This document shows, piece by piece, positions 29,995 through 39,498 of a stretch of DNA of 64,000 nt (the first letter of the stretch is position 1; each line of letters starts with the position of its first letter). Below the pieces are notes generated by a model. The model searched no databases. It was not told the DNA's origin and saw only the letters and a program-made list of their open reading frames with translations. The stretch is from Mycobacterium heckeshornense. GTDB lineage: Bacteria > Actinomycetota > Actinomycetes > Mycobacteriales > Mycobacteriaceae. The stretch lies in contig NZ_AP024237.1 of NCBI RefSeq assembly GCF_016592155.1, positions 1,984,001 to 2,048,000 on the forward strand. The letters are read 5' to 3'. Both the position numbers and the translations under genes were made by a program.

Positions 29995-30488
29995 CAACGA
30001 TGGCCGTTCTGCGCCAGCCGCTCGTCCACCCACTGGTGCAGGCCGGGCAGGGCGGCTTCGATGACGGCGAAGACCTCTTCGAAGTCGTCGTGGTCCCCGT
30101 AGTAGGGGTCGTCGACGTCCAGCGCATACCCGGGCGAACGCGGGTCGAAGGATCGCAGCATCCGTATCCGGGCGGCATCGACTCCCCATTGCTGCAGGAG
30201 CCGGACATGGTTGCGGCTAAGCGCCACTACCAAATCGGCAGCCAGGTGGTCGGCGTCGACCTGGGCGGCGCGGTGGTCGGTCGGGTAACCGTGTGCCCGC
30301 AGCACCCTGGCGGCGCGCTCGTCGACGCACTTGCCCACATGCCAATTGCCGGTGCCCGCACTGGTGACTCGCACGACGTCGTGCAGGCCGCGCTGGCTGA
30401 TCTGGTGGGCGAACATCTTCTCGGCCATCGGAGAACGGCAGATATTGCCGGTGCAGACGAAGGTGATGTGCAGGCGGGGATCAGACAC
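29994..30488 (-). CDS. ptpA: Low-molecular-weight protein tyrosine phosphatase PtpA
   Basis: PtpA (164 residues, Rv2234 ortholog) is a phosphatase that mycobacteria secrete into macrophages, where it dephosphorylates VPS33B and blocks phagosome acidification. The P-loop VCTGNICRSP places the catalytic Cys at position 12 (Cys11 in M. tuberculosis). The general acid Asp and the PtkA-phosphorylated Tyr pair are in DVDDPYYGDHDDF. GTG start (VSDPRLHITF) overlaps the ptkA stop by 8 bp. The pathogenic role is known for M. tuberculosis only. The longer open frame upstream is a shadow of ptkA. Confidence 0.95.
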   Translation of the reverse strand: MSDPRLHITFVCTGNICRSPMAEKMFAHQISQRGLHDVVRVTSAGTGNWHVGKCVDERAARVLRAHGYPTDHRAAQVDADHLAADLVVALSRNHVRLLQQWGVDAARIRMLRSFDPRSPGYALDVDDPYYGDHDDFEEVFAVIEAALPGLHQWVDERLAQNGHR

Positions 30489-31152
30489 CCAATGCCCTCC
30501 GCAGCTCGGCGACGGTCGCAACGTGTGCCACGGCCGGCGCGCGGTCCTCGGTGAAATCGGCCTGTCCATATCCCCATCCGACGACCAGCGTGTCGATGCC
30601 GTGTGCGGCAGCGCCTTGAACGTCATGCCAGCGGTCGCCGACCATCACCACACGCTCCGGCAGCGGCCGCAGCTGGGCCAGGGCATGAGCCAGCACGTCG
30701 GTCTTACTGCTGCGAGACCCGTCGACGCTGGCCCCGGCGACAACGTCGAAATAATCGGCGATCCCCAGGTGGGCCAGAATGCGTCGCGCGGTCGGCTCGG
30801 CCTTCGAGGTCGCCACCGCGAGCCGCACACCCGCGGCGCGCAAGTCGGCCAGCAGCGACTCGACGCCGTCGAAAACCGTGCTGTTCGCCCAGCCGCGGGT
30901 GCCGTAGTCGGCGCGGTAGGCGGCGATCGCGGCGTCGGTGTGTTCGCCCAGCCTCAGCGACGCCAGCGTGTGATGCATGGGCGGGCCGACGATCCGGGCG
31001 ACCAGGTCGCCGTCGGGCACGGTGGCCCCGACCTGGCGTAACGCATAGCAGAAGCTGGACACGATACCGCGTGCGGAATCGGCGAGGGTGCCGTCAAGGT
31101 CGAAGATCACCAGCTGCGGGCAGTCAACTCGAGCGGGCATGGGATACGTCAC
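30481..31152 (-). CDS. ptkA: HAD-fold protein tyrosine kinase PtkA, short form
   Basis: PtkA (Rv2232) is unusual: a haloacid-dehalogenase fold that phosphorylates PtpA on tyrosine. Motif I, FDLDGTL, is near residue 18. Motif II is VATSK, and motif III/IV is VMVGDRWHD. The M. tuberculosis protein has about 290 residues, with a disordered N-terminal extension of about 80. Here only 10 residues precede the fold, and the GTG start at 31152 is the first start codon available in this frame. The extension is thus absent or not encoded here. The gene is the first of the ptkA-ptpA-SURF1 operon and is divergent from cobC with 49 bp between them. Confidence 0.9.
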   Translation of the reverse strand: MTYPMPARVDCPQLVIFDLDGTLADSARGIVSSFCYALRQVGATVPDGDLVARIVGPPMHHTLASLRLGEHTDAAIAAYRADYGTRGWANSTVFDGVESLLADLRAAGVRLAVATSKAEPTARRILAHLGIADYFDVVAGASVDGSRSSKTDVLAHALAQLRPLPERVVMVGDRWHDVQGAAAHGIDTLVVGWGYGQADFTEDRAPAVAHVATVAELRRALGV

Positions 31153-31201
31153 GTCCTCATTGTCCTTGATGGCGGTGCCGCCCTGCGTGCCACGCTCCGG
31201 A

Positions 31202-32282
31202 ATGCCGCCGCGCCGCCGACTACTGTTTGACCCTGTGGTGCGTCTGGACCCAGGCCGGTTGACGGCGGCGCGGTATCACGGTGATCAGGCGGCGGCGCCG
31301 GGCATGCTCGATTTCGCCGTCAATGTCCGCCACCGGCGACCGCCCGCCTGGCTGGTGCAGCGGCTGGCGGCCCGGCTGCCCGATCTGGGCTGCTACCCGA
31401 GTCGCCGCGATGAGGCGGCCGCAGTGCACGCGGTGGCGGCCCGCCACGGCCGCGGCCCCGACGAGGTGGCGCTGCTCGCGGGCGCGGCCGAGGGTTTTGC
31501 ATTGTTGGGCAACCTGCACCCGACCCGGGCGGCGCTGATCGCGCCGTCGTTCACCGAACCGGATGCGGTGCTGACCGCGGCCGGGCTACCGGCGCACCAT
31601 GTCGTGCTGCCGCCGCCCTTCCATTTGGCCGACGCAAAGGTTCCCGATGACGCCGACCTGGTCGTCGTGGGCAACCCCACCAATCCCACCTCGGTGCTGC
31701 ACCCGCGCGAGCAGATCCTCGCACTGCGCCGGCCCGGCCGGATCGTGGTGGTCGACGAGGCCTTCGCCGACTCGGTTCCGGGCGAGCCCGAGTCGCTGGC
31801 CGGTACCGCGCTGCCCGATGTGCTGGTGTTGCGCAGCCTCACCAAGACCTGGTCGCTGGCCGGGTTGCGGGTGGGCTACGCGCTGGGCCCCCCGGACCTG
31901 CTGGCCCGGCTGACCGCGCGGCGTGCCCATTGGCCGGTGGGCACCCTGCAGTTGGCCGCGATCGCGGCGTGCTGCGCCCCGGACGCGGTGGCCGAGGCGG
32001 CGGCGGAGGCACTGCGGCTGGCGGAACTGCGCGGCCAGATGGCGAACGCCCTGAAATCGGTCGGCATCGACGTGGTCGACGGGCAGGCGCCGTTTGTGTT
32101 GTTCAGCACCCCCCGGCGCCCCGCTGTTGCGTAAGCACTTGCAACGCAAGCAGATAGCGATACGTCGCTGCGACACGTTCGTCGGGCTCGATGACCGGTA
32201 TCTGCGTGTGACGGTGCGACCGGAGTGGCCGCTGCTGGTGGACGCGATCGCCGAGTTCACCGCGACCGGGGTGCCGCGATGA
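31202..32282 (+). pseudogene. cobC: CobC-like aminotransferase, Rv2231c ortholog, frameshifted near the 3' end
   Basis: The first 303 codons encode a PLP-dependent aspartate-aminotransferase fold of the threonine-phosphate decarboxylase/CobC type used in cobalamin synthesis: GNPTNPTSVLHPREQ, VVDEAFADS, LRSLTKTWSLAGLRVGYALG (PLP lysine in SLTKTWS). At 32109-32114 a run of six C shifts the frame, giving a stop at 32134. Removing one C restores GAPLLRKHLQRKQIAIRRCD and the conserved end [15 protein letters not shown] to the stop at 32282. The start could also be a GTG at 31235. Truncation removes the last 55 residues. A sequencing error is possible. Confidence 0.88.
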
Positions 32283-33419
32283 CCGTGAAGCTGCGCGACG
32301 TCATCGATGTGCTCGAGCGGGCCTACCCCCCGCAGCTGGCCCAGCCGTGGGATTCGGTCGGGCTGGTCTGCGGCGATCCCGACGAGCCTGTCGACTCGGT
32401 GACGATCGCGATAGACGCGACGGCGCCGGTAATCGACGACGTGCCCGACCGTGGCCTGCTGCTGGCGCATCATCCGCTGCTGTTGCGCGGCGTGGACACC
32501 GTCGCGGCCAGCACACCCAAGGGCGCGCTGGTGCATCGCCTCATCCGCTCCGGGCGTTCGCTGTTCACCGCGCACACCAACGCCGACTCGGCGTCGCCGG
32601 GGGGTGTCCGACGCGCTCGCGCAGGCGCTCGGCCTGACCGTCGAGGACGTGCTGCAGCCGCTGGCGGACACGGCCGATCAAGACAAGTGGGTTATCTACG
32701 TGCCGCCCGAGAACGCGGAGGCGGTGCGGGCGGCGGTGTTCGCCGCCGGTGCCGGTCGTATCGGCGACTACTCGTGCTGCAGCTGGAGTGTCACCGGCAC
32801 CGGGCAGTTCCTGGCGCATGACGGGGCGTCGCCGGCCATCGGCAGCATCGGCACCGTCGAACGGGTGGCCGAGGACCGGGTCGAAGTCGTCGCACCCGCA
32901 CGGCTGCGGGCCGACGTGCTGTCGGCGCTGCGGTCGGCCCACCCCTACGAGGAGCCCGCGTTCGACATCTTCGCGCTGGCCCCGCCGCCCACCGCCACCG
33001 GGCTGGGCCGCATCGGCTCACTGTCTCAACCGGAACCATTGCGCACGTTCGTATCTCGTGTTCGTGCCGCGCTGCCGGCGACGTCGTGGGGGGTGCGCGC
33101 CGCCGGAGATGCCGAGCTGCCGGTGTCGCGGGTCGCGGTGTGCGGCGGCGCCGGGGATTCGTTGCTGAGCGCCGCCGCGGCGGCCGATGTGCAGGTCTAC
33201 GTCACCGCGGACCTGCGTCACCATCCCGCCGACGAGCATCGCCGGGCCTCCGACGTAGCGCTGGTCGACGTCGCGCACTGGGCCAGCGAATTCCCGTGGT
33301 GCAACCAGGCCGCCGACATCTTGCGATCACGCTTCGGCGAGTCGCTGCCGGTGCGGGTGTGCGCGATCCGCACCGACCCGTGGAACCTCGAAACAGAAAC
33401 CGGGAGAGGCCAGCAATGA
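32279..33419 (+). pseudogene. NIF3-family protein, Rv2230c ortholog, frameshifted
   Basis: The gene starts with ATG overlapping the restored cobC stop (ATGA). It reads as NIF3/DUF34: [53 protein letters not shown]. The conserved His/Asp residues bind a divalent metal pair. At 32599-32604 six G replace an expected five. Removing one G rejoins [20 protein letters not shown] and the rest of the protein (to 33419), which contains the YqfO-type insert ([17 protein letters not shown]) and the C-terminal metal motif [20 protein letters not shown]. Function of the family is not settled. Two pieces are open, 32225-32821 and 32451-33419, in different frames. Confidence 0.88.
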
Positions 33420-34153
33420 AAGCCGCAGTGGCACAACAGCGTTCGTTGCTCGAGCTGTCCGAGTTGGATGCGGAGTTGTCGCGGATAGCATACCGTTCCA
33501 GCCACCTGCCGGAACGGCAGGAATACGAGCGGGTGCAGGCCGATCACAACGCGGCCAATGACCGGCTGGCGGCCGTGCAAATTGCGTTGGAGGACCTCGA
33601 TGCTCAGGTGTCGCGGTATGAGTCCGAGATCGAGGCGGTGCGGCGGCGCGAGGGCCGTGACCGGTCGCTGCTGGCATCGGGCACGACGGACGCCAAGCAG
33701 CTTTCAGAGCTGCAGCACGAGCTGCAGACCCTGCAGCGCCGACAGGCCAGCCTCGAAGATGCGCTGCTGGAGGTGATGGAGCGCCGCGAGGAATTGCAGG
33801 CGCAGCAGAGCGCAGAGCTGACGGCAATCGATCGGCTGCAGACCGAACTGACGCGCGCACAGCAGGCTCTCGACACCGCGCTCGCCGAGCTGGACCAGAT
33901 CAGGCAACAACGCGTGTCGCGGCGCGACGAGCTGACCGCGACGCTAGATCCTGACCTCGTTGCGCTCTACGAGCGACAGCGCACGGCCCGCGGCGCCGGC
34001 GCCGGGCCGCTGCAGGGCCGCCGGTGCGGTGCCTGCCGGATCGAAATCGGCCGCGGTGAACTGGCACGGATCTCGGCCGCCGCCGATGACGACGTGACAC
34101 GTTGTCCTGAGTGCAGTGCAATCTTGTTGCGGCTCAAGGACTTTGATCAGTGA
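33416..34153 (+). CDS. Coiled-coil zinc-ribbon protein, Rv2229c ortholog
   Basis: This 245-residue protein starts at ATG 33416, overlapping the NIF3 stop. Residues 5-170 are a long heptad coiled coil (rich in Glu, Leu, Gln, Arg). The C-terminal 55 residues form a zinc ribbon with CGAC and CPEC (zf-RING_7 type, about residues 204-236). The M. tuberculosis protein has the same length. Such proteins occur next to NIF3 genes throughout actinobacteria, and a role in nucleic-acid handling is often suggested but not proven. The next gene starts within its stop (GTGA). Confidence 0.93.
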   Translation: MKAAVAQQRSLLELSELDAELSRIAYRSSHLPERQEYERVQADHNAANDRLAAVQIALEDLDAQVSRYESEIEAVRRREGRDRSLLASGTTDAKQLSELQHELQTLQRRQASLEDALLEVMERREELQAQQSAELTAIDRLQTELTRAQQALDTALAELDQIRQQRVSRRDELTATLDPDLVALYERQRTARGAGAGPLQGRRCGACRIEIGRGELARISAAADDDVTRCPECSAILLRLKDFDQ

Positions 34154-35259
34154 AGGTGATCGTCGAGGCCGACGGCGGCTCGCGGGGCAACCCCGGGCCG
34201 GCGGGCTATGGCTCGGTGGTCTGGAACGCCGACCACTCGACGGTGCTGGCGGAAAGTAAGCAGGCGATTGGCCGGGCCACCAACAACGTCGCCGAATACC
34301 GGGGCCTGATCGCCGGTTTGGACGAGGCGGCGAAGGTGGGCGCCACCGACGTCACGGTGCTGATGGATTCCAAGCTGGTGGTCGAGCAGATGTCCGGGCG
34401 CTGGCAGGTCAAGCATCCCGACATCGCCGAATTGTACAAGCGGGCCAAGGCTTTGGCGTCGAAGTTCGACCGGGTCAGCTTTGCCTGGGTGCCGCGGGAG
34501 CGCAACGTGCACGCCGACCGGTTGGCCAACGAAGCGATGGACGCCGCCGCCGAGGCCGAGACCGCTGCGGTGCGGGGCGCGACCGGGCCGCATGAAACGG
34601 CCCCGGCGCGCGACATCCCGACCCCGCCCGGCTGGACCGGCGCGCGCGGCGACCCAACCAGACTGTTGCTGTTGCGGCACGGGCAAACCGAGTTCTCGGT
34701 GCACCGGCGCTACTCGGGGCGCGGTGATCCGGCGCTGACCGACCTGGGCTGGCGGCAGGCCGACGCTGCGGCGCGCTACCTGGCGCAGCGGGGCGGGATC
34801 AGCGCCGTGATCACCTCACCGCTGCAACGGTGCCACGACACGGCGACGGTGGCGGCCAAAGCGCTCGGTCTGGACGTGGGCGTCGACGATGACCTGATCG
34901 AAACCGACTTCGGCGGCTGGGAGGGCCTGACGTTCGCCGAGGCCGCCGAACGCGACCCGGACCTACATCGCCGCTGGCTGCGCGACACCAGTACCACCCC
35001 GCCCGACGGGGAAAGCTTCGACCAGGTGCATCAGCGCGTGCTGCGGGCGCGTGACCGGATCATCGCCGGGCACACCGGCACGACGGTGCTGGTGGTGTCG
35101 CATGTGACGCCGATCAAGATGCTGTTGCGGATCGCGCTGGACGCCGGGCCCGGCGTGTTGTACCGCTTGCACCTCGACCTGGCGTCGCTGAGCATCGCCG
35201 AGTTCTACCCCGACGGGGCATCGTCGGTGCGGCTGGTGAACCAGACGGAGTATCTGTGA
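34150..35259 (+). CDS. Bifunctional RNase H / phosphatase, Rv2228c ortholog
   Basis: The protein of 369 residues (M. tuberculosis 364) fuses an RNase HI domain to a histidine-phosphatase domain. RNase H motifs: EADGGSRGNPGPAGYG (first Asp), EYRGLIAGL (Glu) and MDSKLVVEQMSGRW (Asp). After a short linker (about residues 150-172) the phosphatase motif LLLRHGQTE (catalytic His) and the second His in VVSHVTPIKM appear. The phosphatase domain can act on alpha-ribazole phosphate, linking it to the cobD/cobC pathway, while the N-terminal domain removes RNA-DNA hybrids. GTG start. The four-gene set cobC to here is translationally coupled. Confidence 0.94.
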   Translation: MKVIVEADGGSRGNPGPAGYGSVVWNADHSTVLAESKQAIGRATNNVAEYRGLIAGLDEAAKVGATDVTVLMDSKLVVEQMSGRWQVKHPDIAELYKRAKALASKFDRVSFAWVPRERNVHADRLANEAMDAAAEAETAAVRGATGPHETAPARDIPTPPGWTGARGDPTRLLLLRHGQTEFSVHRRYSGRGDPALTDLGWRQADAAARYLAQRGGISAVITSPLQRCHDTATVAAKALGLDVGVDDDLIETDFGGWEGLTFAEAAERDPDLHRRWLRDTSTTPPDGESFDQVHQRVLRARDRIIAGHTGTTVLVVSHVTPIKMLLRIALDAGPGVLYRLHLDLASLSIAEFYPDGASSVRLVNQTEYL

Positions 35260-35301
35260 TCGGCCGCGCCGTGTCGACGAGTCCGGCGCCCGGCGCGGCG
35301 C

Positions 35302-36519
35302 TCAGCGGTCAGGCGTGAACTCCACCGCCAGCGCCACCGGCGACCGGAACGCCACCCCGACGACCCGCGGCTTTGGCGCACTGGGATCCAGCCGCAGATC
35401 CGCCAACCGGTCCAGTAGCGCGTTGATCGCGACGGTGGCTTCCATCCGCGCCAGATGCATGCCCAGGCACAGGTGCGGCCCACCACCGAATGTCAAGTGC
35501 GCGATGTTCTTTCGGGTCGGGTCGAAGCGGTCCGGGTCAGGGTAGCGGTCCGGGTCCCGGTTGGCGGCGGCGACGCTGACGTTGACGTTGGTGCCCGCGG
35601 GGATTTCGACGCCGCCGAGCACGCAGTCGCGGGCCGCCACCCGCATGACCGAGGTGATCGGCGGCTCCCAGCGCAATGCTTCTTCGAGGGCACCGCGGAC
35701 CAGGACACGCTCGGCGCGCACCGCGTCGAGCAGCGCGGGCGCGCTCAGCAGCGCGGTCAGCAGATTGCCGGACGCGCGATACGTCGTCTCCACCCCGGCG
35801 GGCAAGATCAGCAGCAGGAACGCGAAGATCTCGTCGTCGGTCAAGCGGGCGCCGTCGATCTCGGATTGCGCCAGCGTGCTGATCAGGTCGTCTTGCGGGT
35901 CGCGGCGCCGCTCGGCGAGCACCGTCGCGAAGTACTCCTTCAACGCTGCCGAGGCGGCGATTCCGCGATCCCAGTCATACACCACGTTGAGCAGCTCGAT
36001 CGAGAGCCGTTGAAAGCGCGGGTAGTCCGTACGCGGTAAGCCCATGATCCGCGCGATGACCTGGACCGGAAACGCGAAGGTGAACTCGCGGACCAGCTCG
36101 GCTCGCCCGCGCGGCGCGAACCGGTCGATGAGCTCGTGAACCACCACCTCCACCAGTTCGCTGCGCCAGCGCTCCAGCAGCGTGGTGCGAAACGACGGCG
36201 ACACCAGGGCCCGGCTGGCGCGGTGCTCGGCGCCCTCGAGTTCAAGCAGGGTGCGTCCCATGACCGGGCCCATGATCTGCTGGTAGATCGACGAGGAGAA
36301 CCTGGCGGGGTCGGTGAGCACCGCCTGGCATTCGTCGTATCCGAGCACCGTCACCCCCGCCACACCGAGGGTTTGGCTAACCGTCTCCGTGAACGGATTG
36401 CCAACCATGACACGGTGTTTCGTCCGTGCTTCGCGCAGGCGCTCGTGCACGTTCTCCACCTGCATGAGCAGCCCGTCCTGCAGTCCGGCCGGGTCGAATT
36501 CGTCGATCGCCGGGTTCAC
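35302..36519 (-). CDS. Cytochrome P450 (first)
   Basis: The 405-residue P450 has the I-helix oxygen motif AGVETTYR, the ExxR motif EEALRWEPP, and the heme-binding loop FGGGPHLCLGMHLAR (Cys thiolate near residue 354). No membrane anchor is present, as is normal for bacterial P450s. It overlaps the upstream deacylase-type gene by 4 bp (ATGA) and lies 42 bp from the RNase H gene end. It starts an accessory block not present at this place in M. tuberculosis. The CYP family is not assigned. Confidence 0.93.
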   Translation of the reverse strand: MNPAIDEFDPAGLQDGLLMQVENVHERLREARTKHRVMVGNPFTETVSQTLGVAGVTVLGYDECQAVLTDPARFSSSIYQQIMGPVMGRTLLELEGAEHRASRALVSPSFRTTLLERWRSELVEVVVHELIDRFAPRGRAELVREFTFAFPVQVIARIMGLPRTDYPRFQRLSIELLNVVYDWDRGIAASAALKEYFATVLAERRRDPQDDLISTLAQSEIDGARLTDDEIFAFLLLILPAGVETTYRASGNLLTALLSAPALLDAVRAERVLVRGALEEALRWEPPITSVMRVAARDCVLGGVEIPAGTNVNVSVAAANRDPDRYPDPDRFDPTRKNIAHLTFGGGPHLCLGMHLARMEATVAINALLDRLADLRLDPSAPKPRVVGVAFRSPVALAVEFTPDR

Positions 36520-38237
36520 GACGCCGTCACCGTGTCGGTGTCACGCCCGGACCGCAGCACCGTGCCCGGCATCGCTCCGGTGGGCGCGCCGTCGCGACAG
36601 ACCTCGACACCGCCGACCCATACCGAGCTGATTCCGCGGGCGTCGGCGACCAAGCGGGGCGCACCGGCAGGCAGGTCGTAGCGGGTGCGCTCGGGCCCGT
36701 GGTCGACACTCGCCGGGTCGAACAACACAAAATCGGCATGCCAGCCGGGGCTGATCCGGCCGCGGTGGCGCAGCCCGTAGAGCCGGGCCGGCACATCGGT
36801 GATCAGCCGCACCGCCTCCTCGAGCGTCACCACCTGGTAGTCGCGGACGCCACGCCCGAGCAGCGACGTGGTGTAGATCGCACCGCACATCATGTCAAGG
36901 TGGGCACCGGCATCCGAGCCGCCGATGACGGCATGGGGGTGACGCCACACCTGGGCGCGCACCCGCCAGTCAGCAGCGTCATCGCCGGTCGACGGCGGGC
37001 TGAGCCCGGTGCGCAGCTCGTCGGCAACCACGATGTCACACAACGTGTCGAACGGCTCAGCACCGCGTGCCGCCGCGACCTCACCCACGGAACGCCCAGT
37101 GGCGTCGGCGTTTTCGGGGGCGAACGTCTCGACGACGATCAGCCGCTCCCAGTGCGACAGCCCGCGCAGGACGCCGGCCTCCTCCGACTGGGCGCCCTCG
37201 TTGAGGCGGCGGCGCACCTGCGGATCGGCGAGCGCCTTGAGCCGTTCGGGCACCGGCAGATGCATGGTCTCGCGCCACCCCGGAAACCCGTCGAGCACGA
37301 AGCCGGTCAAAAACGACAGCCGAATCGTCATGGTGTGCGGCAAGGTGAGCGCCACCACCCGCCCGCCGCGCTGCGCGGCGACCTCGGAGGCCCGCAGTTG
37401 TGCTGTGTGCCCAGCGGGATTCGCCGCCGACACGCCCAGCACGTTCCAGTTCAGCGGCCTGTCGGCGGCCAGCGACATGTCGGTGAGCAGCGCGATCTCG
37501 TCGTCGGTGAAGCCGGACAGGCAACCAGGGACGATGGCTTCCAGCGTGGTGCCCGGATGACCGCGCACACCGGTGGCCAGCGCCACCAGCTCGTCGCGGG
37601 ATGCCGCCCGCGACGGCACCGGCCGGCCGGAACCGTCGTTGTGGGTGTGCGACTGCGACGTCGACAACCCGAGCGCACCCTCGGCTAACGCCTCCTCGAG
37701 CAGCTCCACCATGCGCTTGATCTGTTCGTCGCTGGCCTGTCCACCGACCGCGTCCTCGCCCATCGCGGCGAGCCGCAGCGCCGAATGCCCAACCAGAAAC
37801 CCGGCGTTGACGCTGATATGGCCCTCCAGCCGATTCAACCAGTCACCGAACGAGGACCACCGCCAGTCCAGCCCGGCCCGCAGCGCGTCCAGCGGCATGC
37901 CTTCCACGCGCGCCAGCATCCGGGTGAGGTAGTCCTGTTGCTCAGCGGTGGCGGGCGCCAGCGTAAACCCGCAATTACCACCGAAGATCGTGGTGACGCC
38001 GTGCTGCACCGACGGGCTGGCGGTCGGGTCCCAAAACAGCTGCGCGTCGTAGTGGGTGTGCAGGTCAACAAAACCTGGCGCAAGCGTCAAACCTTGCGCA
38101 TCAACAGTTTTCGAGGCCAGCTCATCGATGTCACCGACCGCGGCGATCAACCCATCCTTTACGCCGACGGCGCCGCGCCGAGCTGGCGCCCCAGTGCCGT
38201 CGACGATGTCGGCGTCGCGGACGAGCAGGTCTAGCAT
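36516..38237 (-). CDS. D-aminoacylase/N-acyl-D-amino acid deacylase-type amidohydrolase
   Basis: The 573-residue protein is a metal-dependent amidohydrolase of the D-aminoacylase type: LVRDADIVDGTG at the N-terminus, APGFVDLHTHYDAQLFWDP (metal HxH), later NCGFTLAP, and a final GGSDAGAHLDMM (Asp ligand). I chose the ATG at 38237 because GAAGGAGGG lies 4 bp before it. Longer starts lie inside the next gene. It overlaps the amidohydrolase 2 gene by 7 bp and the P450 gene by 4 bp, so the three are one translational unit. The substrate is unknown. Confidence 0.9.
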   Translation of the reverse strand: MLDLLVRDADIVDGTGAPARRGAVGVKDGLIAAVGDIDELASKTVDAQGLTLAPGFVDLHTHYDAQLFWDPTASPSVQHGVTTIFGGNCGFTLAPATAEQQDYLTRMLARVEGMPLDALRAGLDWRWSSFGDWLNRLEGHISVNAGFLVGHSALRLAAMGEDAVGGQASDEQIKRMVELLEEALAEGALGLSTSQSHTHNDGSGRPVPSRAASRDELVALATGVRGHPGTTLEAIVPGCLSGFTDDEIALLTDMSLAADRPLNWNVLGVSAANPAGHTAQLRASEVAAQRGGRVVALTLPHTMTIRLSFLTGFVLDGFPGWRETMHLPVPERLKALADPQVRRRLNEGAQSEEAGVLRGLSHWERLIVVETFAPENADATGRSVGEVAAARGAEPFDTLCDIVVADELRTGLSPPSTGDDAADWRVRAQVWRHPHAVIGGSDAGAHLDMMCGAIYTTSLLGRGVRDYQVVTLEEAVRLITDVPARLYGLRHRGRISPGWHADFVLFDPASVDHGPERTRYDLPAGAPRLVADARGISSVWVGGVEVCRDGAPTGAMPGTVLRSGRDTDTVTAS

Positions 38238-39427
38238 GCGCCCTCCTTCAGCCACCCGTTGTCCGGCAGTGGGTGGCGGAAGAGCTCGGCGGCGTTGCGG
38301 TGCGTGATCCGCGCGGCGTCCTCGGCCGACAAGCCGGCGACGTTTCGCGCCACCACCTGCTGGGTGTCCGGCCACGTTGAGTCGGCGTGCGGGTAGTCGC
38401 TTTCGACCAGAATGCGCTCGGCCCCAATCGCATCCAGCGCCCCGAACGCGTGCGGATCGTCGATTGAGCAGAACCAGAAGTTGCGGTGCAGCACCTCGCT
38501 GGGCAACAGATCACTCTTCCACGAGCCGGCGTCGCGTCCCGATGCGGAGTGGGCGAGCACATAGTCGGCCCGGTCGGCGAGCATGGCCGCCCAGCCCAGC
38601 CCGCCCTCGGCCAGCGTGATGTTCAACCGGGGGAAGCGCACCGGCACACCCGACCACAGCATGTCCGCGCAGGCCACCAAACCGTTGACCGGAAACAACG
38701 TGGTGATGGTCTCGAACGGCGTGTCCGGCGCGGGAATCGGTGCCCACTGCGCCGATCCGGTGTGCAGGCACACCACGGTGTCGGTCTCTTCGCAGGCGGC
38801 GAAGAACGGGTCCCACACGCCCGTGTGCAGGCTGGGCAGGCCGCACTGAGCCGGCAACTCCGGAAAGCTGACCGCCTTGAAGCCGCGCTCGGCGTTGCGG
38901 CGCACCTCTTCGGCGGCCAGCTGAGGGTCGGCCAGCCACGGCAGCTGTAGCGGGATGATCCGCTCCGGGAAGCTGCCGGCCCAGACCTCCAGATGCCAGT
39001 CGTTCCACGCTCGCAGCACCGCCAGCCCAAGCTCGGGGTCCTTGCTCTTCCAAAAAACGGTGCCGGAGAAGCCGGCGATCAGCGACGGGAAGTTCAGTGA
39101 CGCCCAGATGCCTGCCAGGTCCATGTCGGCGATGCGGGCTTTAATGTCCCAACAGCCGCGGCGCATCTCGTCGAACCGCGCGGGCTCGATGCTCCATTCC
39201 TCGGGCGGTCGGCCGACCACCGCGTTGAGCCCCACATTGGGGTATTCGCAGTCCTCGTAGCGCCAGACCTGGCGCCCGTCGTCGGTTTGGACGACCTTCG
39301 GGGCCCGGTCGGCCAGCGCCGCCGGCAGCCGGCCATCGAACATGTCGGGTGGCTCGATGACATGGTCGTCGACCGAGATCACAACGTGTTGACGCTTGCG
39401 GGGAGCGGGGTCTGGCAGCAGCGCCAT
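38231..39427 (-). CDS. Amidohydrolase-2 family metal-dependent hydrolase
   Basis: The 398-residue TIM-barrel protein of the Amidohydro_2 family begins with VISVDDHVIEPPDMF (the metal HxxxP variant DDHVIEP) and has a DMDLAGIWASLNFPS segment, a VCLHTGSAQW His and RILVESDYPHADSTWPDT near the C-terminus (Asp and His). Such mycobacterial proteins often act on steroid or aromatic ring-cleavage intermediates as decarboxylases or hydrolases. It is the first gene of the amidohydrolase-deacylase-P450 set. Confidence 0.9.
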   Translation of the reverse strand: MALLPDPAPRKRQHVVISVDDHVIEPPDMFDGRLPAALADRAPKVVQTDDGRQVWRYEDCEYPNVGLNAVVGRPPEEWSIEPARFDEMRRGCWDIKARIADMDLAGIWASLNFPSLIAGFSGTVFWKSKDPELGLAVLRAWNDWHLEVWAGSFPERIIPLQLPWLADPQLAAEEVRRNAERGFKAVSFPELPAQCGLPSLHTGVWDPFFAACEETDTVVCLHTGSAQWAPIPAPDTPFETITTLFPVNGLVACADMLWSGVPVRFPRLNITLAEGGLGWAAMLADRADYVLAHSASGRDAGSWKSDLLPSEVLHRNFWFCSIDDPHAFGALDAIGAERILVESDYPHADSTWPDTQQVVARNVAGLSAEDAARITHRNAAELFRHPLPDNGWLKEGAC

Positions 39428-39498
39428 ACCTGATGACTATCGTCGGTTTCGGCTGTAAGTCAATACGGGATCGACTACCGAATCAGCTACCGGATCGA

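Noticed and set aside
30627..31169. Arg-rich plus-strand frames over ptkA and similar long frames elsewhere
   Set aside because: They are antisense shadows created by GC-rich codon use and contain no recognisable domains.
31088..32134. 348-codon CobC as an intact short protein
   Set aside because: The last residues after the C-run are not conserved, and the missing C-terminal part continues in the next frame to 32282.
32225..32821. 198-codon ORF and 32451-33419 ORF as two separate genes
   Set aside because: They are the two halves of one NIF3 protein split by a frameshift at 32599-32604; the overlap parts are shadows.
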